Shown: positions 54,873 to 63,331, counted from the first letter of the stretch. The stretch: 64,000 nt of DNA from Candidatus Omnitrophota bacterium (GCA_020632495.1 JACKFL010000005.1:1860001-1924000), one strand, 5' to 3'. Notes: generated by a model from the letters alone, not told the origin. Program-made: numbers and translations.

Positions 54873-56264
54873 ATGAGAAAACTAATCGTATTAGCGTTGA
54901 TGGCGATGATGGTTGCGACTGTCAAGCCGGCTGACGCTAGCGTTCAAAACGTCCGAATCAGCGGATGGACCGACAACACGTTCATTTTCCGCAAGGAATT
55001 TGACTTGGGTCGGGGATCCGGCGGGACGGACCACCAAGGTGTTTACATCAATCAAACCGGCCTGCAAGTCGATGCCGACCTCACCGATCAAGTCTTCGTG
55101 ACCATCGCGCTCATCAGTGAGCGGGGATGGGGCGCCGACAACGATGAGGCGTCTTCAGACATTGACATCAACCTGGCCTACGTTACTCTCAAAGAAATGC
55201 TTTACTCGCCGTTGACCTTGGTCATCGGTCGTCAGGTATTTTCGTTCGGTAACGGTCTGGTTTTCGATGCGACCGGCGCCAACAACTTGGCCCCGGGAGA
55301 CTCGGGAATCAGAAGCATCGCTCAGGATCTGACGAAGCAGACCGCGCTCGACGCGATCCGCGCGATCTTGGACTACAACCCGTTAACAGTAACGGTGTTT
55401 TATGCAGCGATTGATCAAGGCGACGTGAGTATCGGAGACGTCGAGGACAACAACGACCTCTTCGGTATCAACGCCAACTATCAGTTGGGTGACGACATGG
55501 ACTCATTGGTTGAGGTGTACTACTTCAAGTCCAGAGACCGGTCAGGAAATACGGAAATTGTAGGTTCCGGTCGCACGGCAAAAACGGATGAGCTCAACGT
55601 CTTCGGGATCCGCGGGAGCACCAACCCGATCGAAGGCCTGAACGTCCAGTTGGAATTCGCCAAGCAAAATGGAACCACGCAAACCGGCAGCGACACTGAG
55701 CACAGTAGAATCGAAGCCTTTGCGTTCCAAGGTATCATTAACTACCAGTTGCCGGTCATGGAAGAATACAATCCGGTTGCCCAGTACATCTTTACCAAGG
55801 TGACAGGTGATACGGATTTGACCCACTCCGGCGGCGGAGAGTACAGTGGATGGAACCCGTTCTTTGAAGCTCAGGGCGGTGGTCATATCTACAACACATT
55901 GTTTGATCTGACCAACTCCGTCATCCACTCTGTCTACCTGACAGCGGAACCGATGGAAGATGTGACAGCCCGTTTGGCCCTTACGGCGATCTGGTTGGAA
56001 CGTGAACTGCACGACCCGGATGGGTCCGGGCCGGCCAGTCCGACGCTTACAGTGCGCCAGCCGGACGGTGGGACCGTCGCGCTTGCCGCCAAGTCGGACA
56101 GCAACTTCCTCGGAAAGGAGTTCAACTTCGACCTGACTTATGATTATACCGAAGACGTACAAATCGGTACTTCCATAGGATGGTTCATTCCGGGCAGTGT
56201 TTTCGATAACGAAAACAACTCGACTGCTAAGCAAATCCTGGTCAACATGAACGTCGCTTTCTAA
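54873..56264 (+). CDS. outer-membrane beta-barrel porin (AlgE-like)
   Basis: A 463-residue exported protein. Signal peptide MRKLIVLALMAMMVATVKPADA, cut near residue 22, then a series of amphipathic beta-strands and a last strand ending VNMNVAF with the C-terminal Phe expected for BAM-dependent barrels. Blocks GYINQTGLQVDADLTDQV-like, TLVIGRQVFSFGNGLVFD and NVFGIRGSTNPIEGLNVQLE resemble alginate-export/AlgE-type porins. Strong GGAGGAG at 54862-54868 fixes the start. Cargo unknown. Confidence 0.82.
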   Translation: MRKLIVLALMAMMVATVKPADASVQNVRISGWTDNTFIFRKEFDLGRGSGGTDHQGVYINQTGLQVDADLTDQVFVTIALISERGWGADNDEASSDIDINLAYVTLKEMLYSPLTLVIGRQVFSFGNGLVFDATGANNLAPGDSGIRSIAQDLTKQTALDAIRAILDYNPLTVTVFYAAIDQGDVSIGDVEDNNDLFGINANYQLGDDMDSLVEVYYFKSRDRSGNTEIVGSGRTAKTDELNVFGIRGSTNPIEGLNVQLEFAKQNGTTQTGSDTEHSRIEAFAFQGIINYQLPVMEEYNPVAQYIFTKVTGDTDLTHSGGGEYSGWNPFFEAQGGGHIYNTLFDLTNSVIHSVYLTAEPMEDVTARLALTAIWLERELHDPDGSGPASPTLTVRQPDGGTVALAAKSDSNFLGKEFNFDLTYDYTEDVQIGTSIGWFIPGSVFDNENNSTAKQILVNMNVAF

Positions 56265-56292
56265 AACGCGACAAATCTGTTGCAGGCCAAAA

Positions 56293-56325
56293 AGCCCCCT
56301 GTCGGAAACGGCAGGGGGCTTTTTT
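56293..56325 (+). terminator. intrinsic terminator of the porin gene
   Basis: AGCCCCCTGTCG (56293-56304), GAAA tetraloop and CGGCAGGGGGCT (56309-56320; one G-U pair), followed by TTTTT. Confidence 0.93.
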
Positions 56326-56607
56326 AATATCTTTCCTCGACGCTGTTGGAGCCTTATCTCGTCGAGAGAAGCGGCCTCGCTACAAGGGAGGCCTTAATTC
56401 ACGTCGGACTCAATTGTCGGGATATTTTTATAAATTTCTCGGTTGAAATTGAATCTCGACGGTGAGATTCGGAAAAAAAAGGAAAAAAAATTGAAATTAA
56501 TGTTTTAATTCTTTTTGAATTTGTTATGATAAAAATAATTAAAGCAGTAAGGTTAATTCTAGCCATTCAATCTATTCAAAACATATTCCGTAGCAGAAGC
56601 AGTTCCA
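56326..56607 (+). other. gene-free, AT-rich spacer with two hairpins
   Basis: GGCCTC (56373-56378) pairs with GAGGCC (56388-56393) followed by TTAATT, a weak terminator shape. GAATCTC (56451-56457) pairs with GAGATTC (56464-56470), followed by two runs of eight A. A TATGAT box (56525-56530) may be the -10 of the next gene, without a good -35. No coding frame is seen. Confidence 0.4.
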
Positions 56608-57189
56608 ATGACCAAAGATGATATTTATGACCACTTAGCTCAGGTCTATTTAGGCAAGCGAAAGAAAGATGATGCGAAAACCAAAAAGCAATTCAATGCT
56701 TGGCTGCTGATCAACGGACTGATCACGGCGATAATTTTCGCCAGCGTTTTTTACGGTCTGACTGCCTTTCTCACCCAGCATAAAGAAACACTTACCAACA
56801 AAGTCATCTATTCGCTAAACCAGGGCCCCATGCGCTTTGCCTACGATTTTAAGTCGTCAGCCAATCCGGTTGAGACCTTTTCGGTTTCCATACCCGCCAT
56901 GGACCTGGGCCGCTACCAAAGTCTCGAGTTTTCCATTCGCGGTAAGGAGGAGGGAGTTCCCGGGATAGTGAAAGTGGTTATAAACAATCGTTACAAAGAA
57001 TCCGCATATTACTACATCCAGGGCGTCAACCTGGAGTGGAACCAGTACCAGATCCCGCTCGCAGAATTTACCCAAATTACTGACTGGACAACAGTTACAG
57101 ATATCTCCTTCGTGCTGGAGTCATGGAATGTCGACAACCCGAAGGGATTGGTACTCATAGATAATTTGAATCTAGCAACAACCAATTAA
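56608..57189 (+). CDS. membrane-anchored protein with jelly-roll (CBM-like) domain
   Basis: A 193-residue protein: a basic cytoplasmic N-terminus with many Lys (about 17-29), one membrane segment (about 31-54), and an extracytoplasmic beta-sandwich (about 70-190). Repeated pattern LGRYQSLEFSIRG, WNQYQIPLAEF, DWTTVTDISFVLES and GLVLIDNLNL is that of CBM11/CBM-like jelly-roll domains that bind polysaccharide, here extracytoplasmic. Immediately upstream of the ParA-CBM48 gene (23 nt), suggesting a shared job. Ligand unknown. Confidence 0.7.
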   Translation: MTKDDIYDHLAQVYLGKRKKDDAKTKKQFNAWLLINGLITAIIFASVFYGLTAFLTQHKETLTNKVIYSLNQGPMRFAYDFKSSANPVETFSVSIPAMDLGRYQSLEFSIRGKEEGVPGIVKVVINNRYKESAYYYIQGVNLEWNQYQIPLAEFTQITDWTTVTDISFVLESWNVDNPKGLVLIDNLNLATTN

Positions 57190-57212
57190 ATATAAGCAGG
57201 GGGCAATTTCAC

Positions 57213-58475
57213 ATGAAAATCATATCCATAGCCAACCAGAAAGGTGGTTGTGGCAAGACCACAACAGCTATTAATTTAGCATCGGCCCTAAGCCAGAACG
57301 GCCAACGCGTCTTGCTGCTGGACCTCGACCCGCAGGCGCATGCTTCGCTGGGCCTGGACATCGAAAGCCAGGACAGCATTTACAACGTGATTTCCAAGCT
57401 GACCCCCCGCAAATTGAAGATCGAAAATATTGTTCAGCGTGTCGAGGATAGCTTCGACCTTGTCCCCTCGAATGTATTGGTCGGTACGCTGGAACAGGAA
57501 CTGTCCGATGAAATCGGCCGCGAGCTCAAGTTGCGCGAAGTCGTAGAACCCATTAAGGGAGCTTATGATTATATCATCATCGATTGCCCCCCGAGTCTGG
57601 GGATCCTCACAGTCAATGCTATCCGGGTCAGTGATGAGATTATCGTCCCGGTCGAAACCAGCCGGTTTTCCATGCAGGGGGTGGATCACCTGATGGACAT
57701 CGTCAATTTGGTCAAGGACCGCCTCAATCATGAGGTAAAGTGCCGGATCCTGGTAACCATGTTTGACTCGCGTTTGCGGCACTCTTTCTCGATGCTCTCA
57801 ACCTTCAAAGAGCGCTTCGAAGAAATCTTGTTCGATACCATTATCCATATCAACGTCAAACTCAAGGAGTCTGCGGTGATGGGGAAAACGGTTTCGACGT
57901 ACGACAAGTATTGCCGAGGCTCCAAGGATTACTTCAGTCTCGCCAAGGAGCTCCTGTTGATTGAAAAGCAGGAATTGGAGGCGGAAGACAGTGCGGAAGA
58001 AGCGGCGCCGATTGCCCCGGAAATTCCGAAGTCGGTATCAGCGGATATTGCCGATCTGGAGAAATCATTTTCGGCAGTTGTGGAAGAGGAAACCTTGGCT
58101 GAAGAAACGGAGCTTGAGGAACGTCTTTCAGGAGGCACGATGGCTCCGATGTCAGAGCAAATGCAGGAAATTGTCCGTCAAGAGATCAACGGCATTGCCG
58201 CGGTGCGATTCAGTATTGAGGCCCCCGAGGCAAAATCTGTGTACGTCACCGGAAGCTTTAACGATTGGTCGCTTGATGACACCTGCCGTATGCGCGAACA
58301 GGACGGCATATGGGAGGCCGAAATTTCGCTCAAGCCGGGTTTGTACAAGTATCAGTTTATCGTCGACGGAGTTTGGAAAGAGGATCCGCGGAATAACCGT
58401 AAGGAACGGAATTCCTTCGGCGATATCAACTCGCTTATTGAAGTTAAGGCGGGGGATGGTCAAAACGCCAACTGA
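57213..58475 (+). CDS. ParA-family ATPase fused to a C-terminal CBM48/AMPK glycogen-binding domain
   Basis: A 420-residue protein. Residues 1-250 are a ParA/Soj ATPase: deviant Walker A KGGCGKTT (11-18), DLDPQAHASLGL (Walker A'-like, about 38-49) and IIIDCPPSLG (Walker B, about 121-130). After an acidic, low-complexity linker (about 255-320), residues 328-412 form an AMPK-type carbohydrate-binding module: VYVTGSFNDWS, DGIWEAEISLKPGLYKY, FIVDGVWKEDP, with Trp and Lys at the glycan-contact positions. No ParB gene is adjacent. ParA proteins make dynamic membrane- or DNA-associated patterns; fusion to a sugar-binding domain suggests positioning of a polysaccharide granule or carbohydrate-related cargo. 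Confidence 0.9.
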   Translation: MKIISIANQKGGCGKTTTAINLASALSQNGQRVLLLDLDPQAHASLGLDIESQDSIYNVISKLTPRKLKIENIVQRVEDSFDLVPSNVLVGTLEQELSDEIGRELKLREVVEPIKGAYDYIIIDCPPSLGILTVNAIRVSDEIIVPVETSRFSMQGVDHLMDIVNLVKDRLNHEVKCRILVTMFDSRLRHSFSMLSTFKERFEEILFDTIIHINVKLKESAVMGKTVSTYDKYCRGSKDYFSLAKELLLIEKQELEAEDSAEEAAPIAPEIPKSVSADIADLEKSFSAVVEEETLAEETELEERLSGGTMAPMSEQMQEIVRQEINGIAAVRFSIEAPEAKSVYVTGSFNDWSLDDTCRMREQDGIWEAEISLKPGLYKYQFIVDGVWKEDPRNNRKERNSFGDINSLIEVKAGDGQNAN

Positions 58476-58779
58476 CAGTCGGCAGTCCGCCGATGGCAAG
58501 ATTCTAGCCGTATTTTCCTATCTCTCCGTATTCTGTATCATTCCGTTACTGTTTAAGAAGAATAGACCGTTTATCAGACATCACGGCAAACAAGGATTGG
58601 TCCTTTTTGTGGCCCAGGTGGGCGCGTTTGTCGGGCACATTGCGGCGGGAACATGGTTTCTGAGCCTGTGCGGCGTTATTCTTACCGGCTATGCCGTCGT
58701 GGGGTTATCCCAGGTCCTGCATGGGCAATGTGCCCGGTTATGGCTGGTTTCGGATATTGCCGAAAAGATCACACTCTAG
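58456..58779 (+). CDS. Tic20/DUF4870-like small membrane protein
   Basis: A 107-residue protein with ATG at 58456, overlapping the ParA end by 20 nt. Motif ADGKILAVFSYLSVFCIIP then FIRHHGKQGLVLF is the DUF4870/Tic20-like block, and two more hydrophobic segments follow (about 50-66 and 68-90). Function of the family is not settled. The longer frame from 57961 lies over the ParA gene in another phase and is not the real start. Confidence 0.75.
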   Translation: MVKTPTDSRQSADGKILAVFSYLSVFCIIPLLFKKNRPFIRHHGKQGLVLFVAQVGAFVGHIAAGTWFLSLCGVILTGYAVVGLSQVLHGQCARLWLVSDIAEKITL

Positions 58780-58780
58780 A

Positions 58781-59449
58781 ATGTCGATTGTCAGCGATGC
58801 GATAAAAAGTATTAAGTCCTGGTTTTCCCGGCTGACTGGCACCGGTAAGTCTAAATCCGCTCCGGCGCGCCGGCGGGAGCAATCCAGGCCCCCCAAAAGA
58901 AATTCACGGCGCAGACCTTCGCAGTCCTCGCGCAACCAGGGATCCCGCCCCCCCAATCGTTCCCGCCAACCCGCATCCTCCTCGACCACCAAAAAAGCGG
59001 CGCCCCGTAAGCCGTCCCGGCCAAAACAGTCTGATACGGCTAGCCAAAAAAAATCCGTACCACGGAAACGGACGCCTCGTATAGCGGCTCCGCCCGCTAA
59101 GTCCAGTGGGGCGATCCGCGCCTCGGCAGTGGCCAGTGAGTCTTTGGGGCGATCGCGGCGACGTGGGTCCCGTGGGCGGCGAAGGCAGGGCGGAGGAGAC
59201 TCACCGGAAATCGGTGAAATTACGCACTATTTTGCCAAGATAAAGGTGGCGGTGGTAAAGGTCACGGCGATTGGCATGAAGCTGGGAGATAGCATCAATA
59301 TTAAAGGGAAATCGACCGACATCATCCAGAAAGTTGAGTCCATGCAAATTGAAAGCGTGGATGTCAATTCCGCCCGTAAGGGGCAGCTGGTAGGATTGAA
59401 GCTCGCCAAACCGGTCCGAGTGGGTGACAAGGTTTACAAAGTCGCCTAG
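58781..59449 (+). CDS. basic disordered N-terminus plus EF-Tu domain 2-like barrel
   Basis: A 222-residue protein beginning one base after the previous stop. Residues about 20-145 are Arg/Lys/Ser/Pro-rich and predicted disordered. Residues about 150-222 read GEITHYFAKIKVAVVKVTAI, LGDSINIKG, QKVESMQIES, LKLAKPVRVGDKVYKV, the beta-barrel of translation-factor domain 2 and small 'EF-like' proteins. No GTPase domain is present. The strongly basic arm suggests RNA or nucleic-acid contact. Function unknown. Confidence 0.8.
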   Translation: MSIVSDAIKSIKSWFSRLTGTGKSKSAPARRREQSRPPKRNSRRRPSQSSRNQGSRPPNRSRQPASSSTTKKAAPRKPSRPKQSDTASQKKSVPRKRTPRIAAPPAKSSGAIRASAVASESLGRSRRRGSRGRRRQGGGDSPEIGEITHYFAKIKVAVVKVTAIGMKLGDSINIKGKSTDIIQKVESMQIESVDVNSARKGQLVGLKLAKPVRVGDKVYKVA

Positions 59450-59479
59450 GCGGATCCCAGATCCTTCTTCCTCCAACTG

Positions 59480-59508
59480 TTGGGGAACGAGTGGGGATGT
59501 GTTATAAT
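59480..59508 (+). promoter_or_regulatory. promoter of the leader/Cys-rich gene
   Basis: TTGGGG (59480-59485), 17-nt spacer, perfect TATAAT (59503-59508). Transcription would start near 59515, more than 250 nt before the Cys-rich protein gene, leaving a long transcribed leader. Confidence 0.6.
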
Positions 59509-59553
59509 TATATGTCCCGTACGTAGTTAGCTTCTCGCTTTCGTGGAGGGTTG

Positions 59554-59639
59554 ATTTGATGCCGGGCGCGTAATTTGGGGGGGCAAATATCCGCGGAGCT
59601 GAATTTCCGTAAACGGCGCCCAAATTCGTTTCATCAAAT
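59554..59639 (+). ncRNA. candidate structured leader RNA of unknown class
   Basis: ATTTGATG (59554-59561) pairs exactly with CATCAAAT (59632-59639); inside it AATTTGGG (59572-59579) pairs exactly with CCCAAATT (59619-59626), extended by GCG/CGT across one bulged T; the centre has CCG-TAAA-CGG (59607-59616). The nested pairing lies between a good promoter and the Cys-rich gene. I could not match it to GEMM, c-di-AMP or other riboswitches I know. From 59640 to 59767 nothing else is seen apart from an AT-rich stretch. Confidence 0.45.
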
Positions 59640-59767
59640 ATCCACAATCGTAATATACTGATTTATATTGGCTTATAATCAAGTGTTATATGCGGTAATA
59701 TTCTGCTTTCTAATATATAGAAATATATGTTACACTATACCGTCGTCATAACACTGATGCCAAATTG

Positions 59768-62700
59768 ATGAAAATCAAATCCTTCCTTAACAACCGCGCT
59801 CAACAAACCATTGAATACCTCCTTGTCTTTGGAGGTGTCATCACTGTCATTTTAGTCGCCATGACCGAAAACGGTCTGATGCAACGAAACGTCGAAGGCG
59901 GTCTCGAACAAGCTGTTGTCGGGATAGAGTGTATGGCGGAGACCGCCTGCTTCGATCCGGCCGGATTATGTGTACCCGAGTGCGGGAACGGTTGTTGTGA
60001 ACCGGGGGAAACGGCTGCAGGCTGTGCGGCCGATTGTTCCTCCGCGGGATGTACACCATCAGTTTCTTGTGGGGTCGGCGATTGCGGCACAATTAATAAC
60101 GGTTGCGGTGTCCTGCTGTTCTGCGGCAGTTGCCCGAGCGGCCAGTTTTGTAACGCTGCCAATTCCTGTCAATGTGCTCCCAGCGATCCGTGCGCTTTGG
60201 GGATGTGTGGGGCCGGGCTGGATGACGGTTGCGGGACCCCGGTTGTATGTCCGCCGTGTTCGGCCCCGCTGTCGTGCCAGGGCGGCTTTTGCGTCTGCGT
60301 GGATGATCCGCCGGCAACCACATGTTCGGGGCCCATCCAATGCGGCGTCACTACGAATAACTGTGGAAACCCGGTTGATTGCGGGGGCTGTACATCGCCG
60401 GACGTATGCCAGGGCAACACCTGCTGTACCCCGGATCCCCTGGCCACGACCTGTGCCGGGATCGAGTGTGGATCAAGAGTAAATAATTGCGGCCAGTTGG
60501 TGGTGTGCCCCGATACCTGCGTCTCTCCGGCGATTTGCAGCGGCAACTCGTGCTCGGGTTGCGTCGACGAACCTCTTTTAACTACGTGCACCGGCATTGC
60601 CTGCGGACCGCAGACCAATAATTGCGGGAATCCCGTTACCTGTCCGGACACCTGTCCCCCGGACGTGTGTGTCGTCAACAGCTGTGTCCCGTGTACACCA
60701 GATCCGCCCGCAACAACCTGTACCGGAGTTGAATGCGGGGATGTCTTAAACAACTGCAACCAGGTCGTCAGTTGTTTCGATACATGCCCGACATTGACTC
60801 CGCCACAGCTGTGCCTCGGCAACAACTGCACGAACTGTACACCGGATCCTGTTGGTGTCACCTGCGCCTCGGCGGAATGCGGACCGGTCGTCAATAATTG
60901 CGGAATCACGGTGGACTGCGGCTCTTGCGGCGGATTTGAAGTATGCAGTGTTTCCAATGTTTGTGAGTGTCTCGACGACCCCTTGGGCACCACCTGCTCT
61001 GGTGTGCCGTGCGGTATCGTGGTCAACAATTGTGGTAATCCACGCACATGTCCGAATACCTGTGTGGATCCCACGCCGCATTGTGTGGACAATGCATGCG
61101 AATGTGTTCCCGACCCGCTAAATGTCACTTGTGCCGGGGCCGAATGCGGACCGCGGAACAACAACTGCAACCAAAGCGTGCTGTGCCCGGATACCTGCGT
61201 CTTGCCCCAACAATGTACGGGGGTATCGTGCGGCGCGTGTACACCTAACCCCAGTCCTTGTACCGGTGTTCAGTGCGGTTCAGTGGATAACGGTTGCGGG
61301 ACACCGGTTGTTTGTGCTGATACTTGTGTGTTGCCGGACGTTTGTGTCGACAATACCTGTACCAGCTGCGTGCCCGACAATATCCTAACCACCTGTGCCG
61401 GGTTGGCCTGCGGGCCGACCTTCAATAATTGCGGTCAGAGTGTCTTCTGTCCTGATAATTGCGCCGGCGCTCCGTGCGTCAATAACCAGTGTATATGCGT
61501 TGACGATCCGATTGGTACGACATGTTCCGGGGTTGAATGCGGTCCGGTGGTAAACAACTGCGGCAATCTCGTCGTTTGTCCGGACACCTGCGCTCCGGCC
61601 CAGGATTGTTTGATCAATCTTTGCGGGTGTATACCGGATCCCGTGGGCGTCACCTGCGCGAGTGCGGAGTGTGGTGTGGTTCAGAACAACTGCTTTGACG
61701 ATGTCTTCTGTCCGGACACCTGTATCTTTCCGGATGATTGCTCGTCTAATATTTGCGTCCCGTGTTCGCCTGATCCGGACCCGGTCACCTGCGCCGGGCT
61801 GCAATGCGGTCAGACGACCAACAACTGCGGGCTGTCGGTCTCCTGTCCGAACGGATGTATCTTCCCGGCATCATGTATTCCGGGTACGAATACGTGCGAT
61901 GATTGTGTCCCGGATCCGCCCGCCAATTTCTGCGGCCCGCTTATTTGCGGCAACACACTCAATAATTGCGGTCAGACCATTGTTTGTCCAAACCTCTGCC
62001 AACCCAACGAAACCTGCGAACCGGATGACAATTTTTGCTACTGCATTCCCGAATCCACTGCCGCTTCCTGTGCCGGCGTTGAATGCGGGATCACCTTGAA
62101 CAATTGCTTTGAGCCGGTCGACTGCGGTACGTCGGCGTGCGGCCCGGCGGAAGTGTGTGTTGGAAACACCTGCAACTGTGTGCCCGATCCGGTGGCAGTC
62201 ACCTGCAGCGGTATTGCCTGCGGGACCGCCACCAATAATTGCGGGGACCTCGTGAATTGTCCGTTTACCTGTTCGAGTCCGGATAATTCCTGTGACGGTT
62301 CAAATAACTGCATTTGTGTCGATGAGCCGGCCGGAGGCACGTGTGCCAACACGGAATGCGGGAACAAGACGAACAATTGCGGTAACAACGTCGCCTGTCC
62401 GGACACCTGTACTTCCTGTCCGAATGAGATTTGTGTCGGAAACTTCTGCCAGTGTACGCCGACACCCTTTGCCACGGTGTGTGCCGTCGGCGTCTGCGGG
62501 AACAATCCGGATGATTGCTGCGGAAACTATAACTGCGGCGGGAACGCCAAGTGCCAGGGTGAGACCGGCCCCAATGCCGTCTGTGTCGGAACGGTCTGCC
62601 AATGTGTGCCGGACACCACACCGTGTCCGGTCGGCCGATGCGGCCTGTGGCCGGATAATTGCGGCGGTCCTCAAATCAATTGCGGGAACGACGCTACTTG

Positions 62701-63331
62701 CCAGAGCCAGTCCGGACCGAACGCCACTTGTTCAGGCACGGCTTGTCAATGTACCCAGACACCGTTTGCCACCGTCTGTGCGGTCGGTGTCTGTGGATCC
62801 AATCCGGATGGGTGCGGCGGCAACTATGCCTGCGGCGGCGACGCCAAGTGTCAGGGGGAAACCGGTCCCAACGCCACTTGTGTGGGCACGGCCTGTCAGT
62901 GTACCATAACACCGTTCGCCACAGTCTGTGGGGTGGGCGTTTGCGGCAGTAATCCGGACGGTTGCGGCGGCAACTATGCCTGCGGCGGCGACGCCAAGTG
63001 CCAGGGGGAAACCGGTCCCAACGCCACTTGTGTGGGCACGGCCTGTCAGTGTACCATAACACCGTTCGCCACAGTCTGTGGGGTGGGCGTTTGCGGCAGT
63101 AATCCGGACGGTTGCGGCGGGAACCATGCCTGCGGCGGCGATGCCAAGTGCCAGGGGGAAACCGGTCCCAACGCCACTTGTGTGGGCACGGCCTGTCAAT
63201 GTACTCCTGACGACTGTGCCGCTGCCGGTGCTACATGCGGTTCTCCTCCGGACGGCTGTGGCGGCAATATACCCAGTTGCGGTTCTTGTACTTTGCCGCA
63301 AACTTGTGACGGCACTTTCAATTGCTCGTAA
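59768..63331 (+). CDS. pilin-like, cysteine-rich repeat protein
   Basis: A 1187-residue protein. Residues 1-32 (FLNNRAQQTIEYLLVFGGVI) form a class III signal, with Gln then TIEYL after a basic stretch, as in archaellin/pilin-like precursors, which are cut on the cytoplasmic side and anchored by the hydrophobic segment. A CGNGCCEPGET-type motif follows (about 71-81). Then come some 20 units of about 40-45 residues (C-x-PDP-TC-CG-NNCG-V-CPDTC-P-C-N-C; eight Cys per unit), and near the end five units of 50 residues (TPFATVCGVGVCG, GGDAKCQGETGPNATC), also eight Cys each. Probably a surface fibre or adhesin stiffened by disulphides. No catalytic domain is seen. Confidence 0.88.
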   Translation: MKIKSFLNNRAQQTIEYLLVFGGVITVILVAMTENGLMQRNVEGGLEQAVVGIECMAETACFDPAGLCVPECGNGCCEPGETAAGCAADCSSAGCTPSVSCGVGDCGTINNGCGVLLFCGSCPSGQFCNAANSCQCAPSDPCALGMCGAGLDDGCGTPVVCPPCSAPLSCQGGFCVCVDDPPATTCSGPIQCGVTTNNCGNPVDCGGCTSPDVCQGNTCCTPDPLATTCAGIECGSRVNNCGQLVVCPDTCVSPAICSGNSCSGCVDEPLLTTCTGIACGPQTNNCGNPVTCPDTCPPDVCVVNSCVPCTPDPPATTCTGVECGDVLNNCNQVVSCFDTCPTLTPPQLCLGNNCTNCTPDPVGVTCASAECGPVVNNCGITVDCGSCGGFEVCSVSNVCECLDDPLGTTCSGVPCGIVVNNCGNPRTCPNTCVDPTPHCVDNACECVPDPLNVTCAGAECGPRNNNCNQSVLCPDTCVLPQQCTGVSCGACTPNPSPCTGVQCGSVDNGCGTPVVCADTCVLPDVCVDNTCTSCVPDNILTTCAGLACGPTFNNCGQSVFCPDNCAGAPCVNNQCICVDDPIGTTCSGVECGPVVNNCGNLVVCPDTCAPAQDCLINLCGCIPDPVGVTCASAECGVVQNNCFDDVFCPDTCIFPDDCSSNICVPCSPDPDPVTCAGLQCGQTTNNCGLSVSCPNGCIFPASCIPGTNTCDDCVPDPPANFCGPLICGNTLNNCGQTIVCPNLCQPNETCEPDDNFCYCIPESTAASCAGVECGITLNNCFEPVDCGTSACGPAEVCVGNTCNCVPDPVAVTCSGIACGTATNNCGDLVNCPFTCSSPDNSCDGSNNCICVDEPAGGTCANTECGNKTNNCGNNVACPDTCTSCPNEICVGNFCQCTPTPFATVCAVGVCGNNPDDCCGNYNCGGNAKCQGETGPNAVCVGTVCQCVPDTTPCPVGRCGLWPDNCGGPQINCGNDATCQSQSGPNATCSGTACQCTQTPFATVCAVGVCGSNPDGCGGNYACGGDAKCQGETGPNATCVGTACQCTITPFATVCGVGVCGSNPDGCGGNYACGGDAKCQGETGPNATCVGTACQCTITPFATVCGVGVCGSNPDGCGGNHACGGDAKCQGETGPNATCVGTACQCTPDDCAAAGATCGSPPDGCGGNIPSCGSCTLPQTCDGTFNCS
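62751..63200 (+). repeat. three 150-bp tandem repeats inside the Cys-rich gene
   Basis: Copies at 62751-62900, 62901-63050 and 63051-63200 are in frame (50 codons) and nearly identical at DNA level; the last two differ by only a few bases (caac/gaac, tat/cat, gac/gat). Two more diverged copies begin near 62453 and 62604. This indicates recent unequal exchange within the gene. Confidence 0.9.

Noticed and set aside
59554..59639. Leader RNA as a GEMM (c-di-GMP/cGAMP) riboswitch
   Set aside because: The conserved GEMM core sequences and receptor-loop pattern are not present; kept only as an unclassified structured candidate.
60169..61170. 333-codon minus-strand frame with repeated Gln/His/Ser units
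   Set aside because: Its repeats are the reverse complement of the Cys-rich repeat gene; periodicity is inherited from the opposite strand.
62453..63200. Tandem repeats as a possible CRISPR array
   Set aside because: Units are 150 bp, contiguous, in frame and protein-coding; there are no short repeats separated by unique spacers, and no cas genes.
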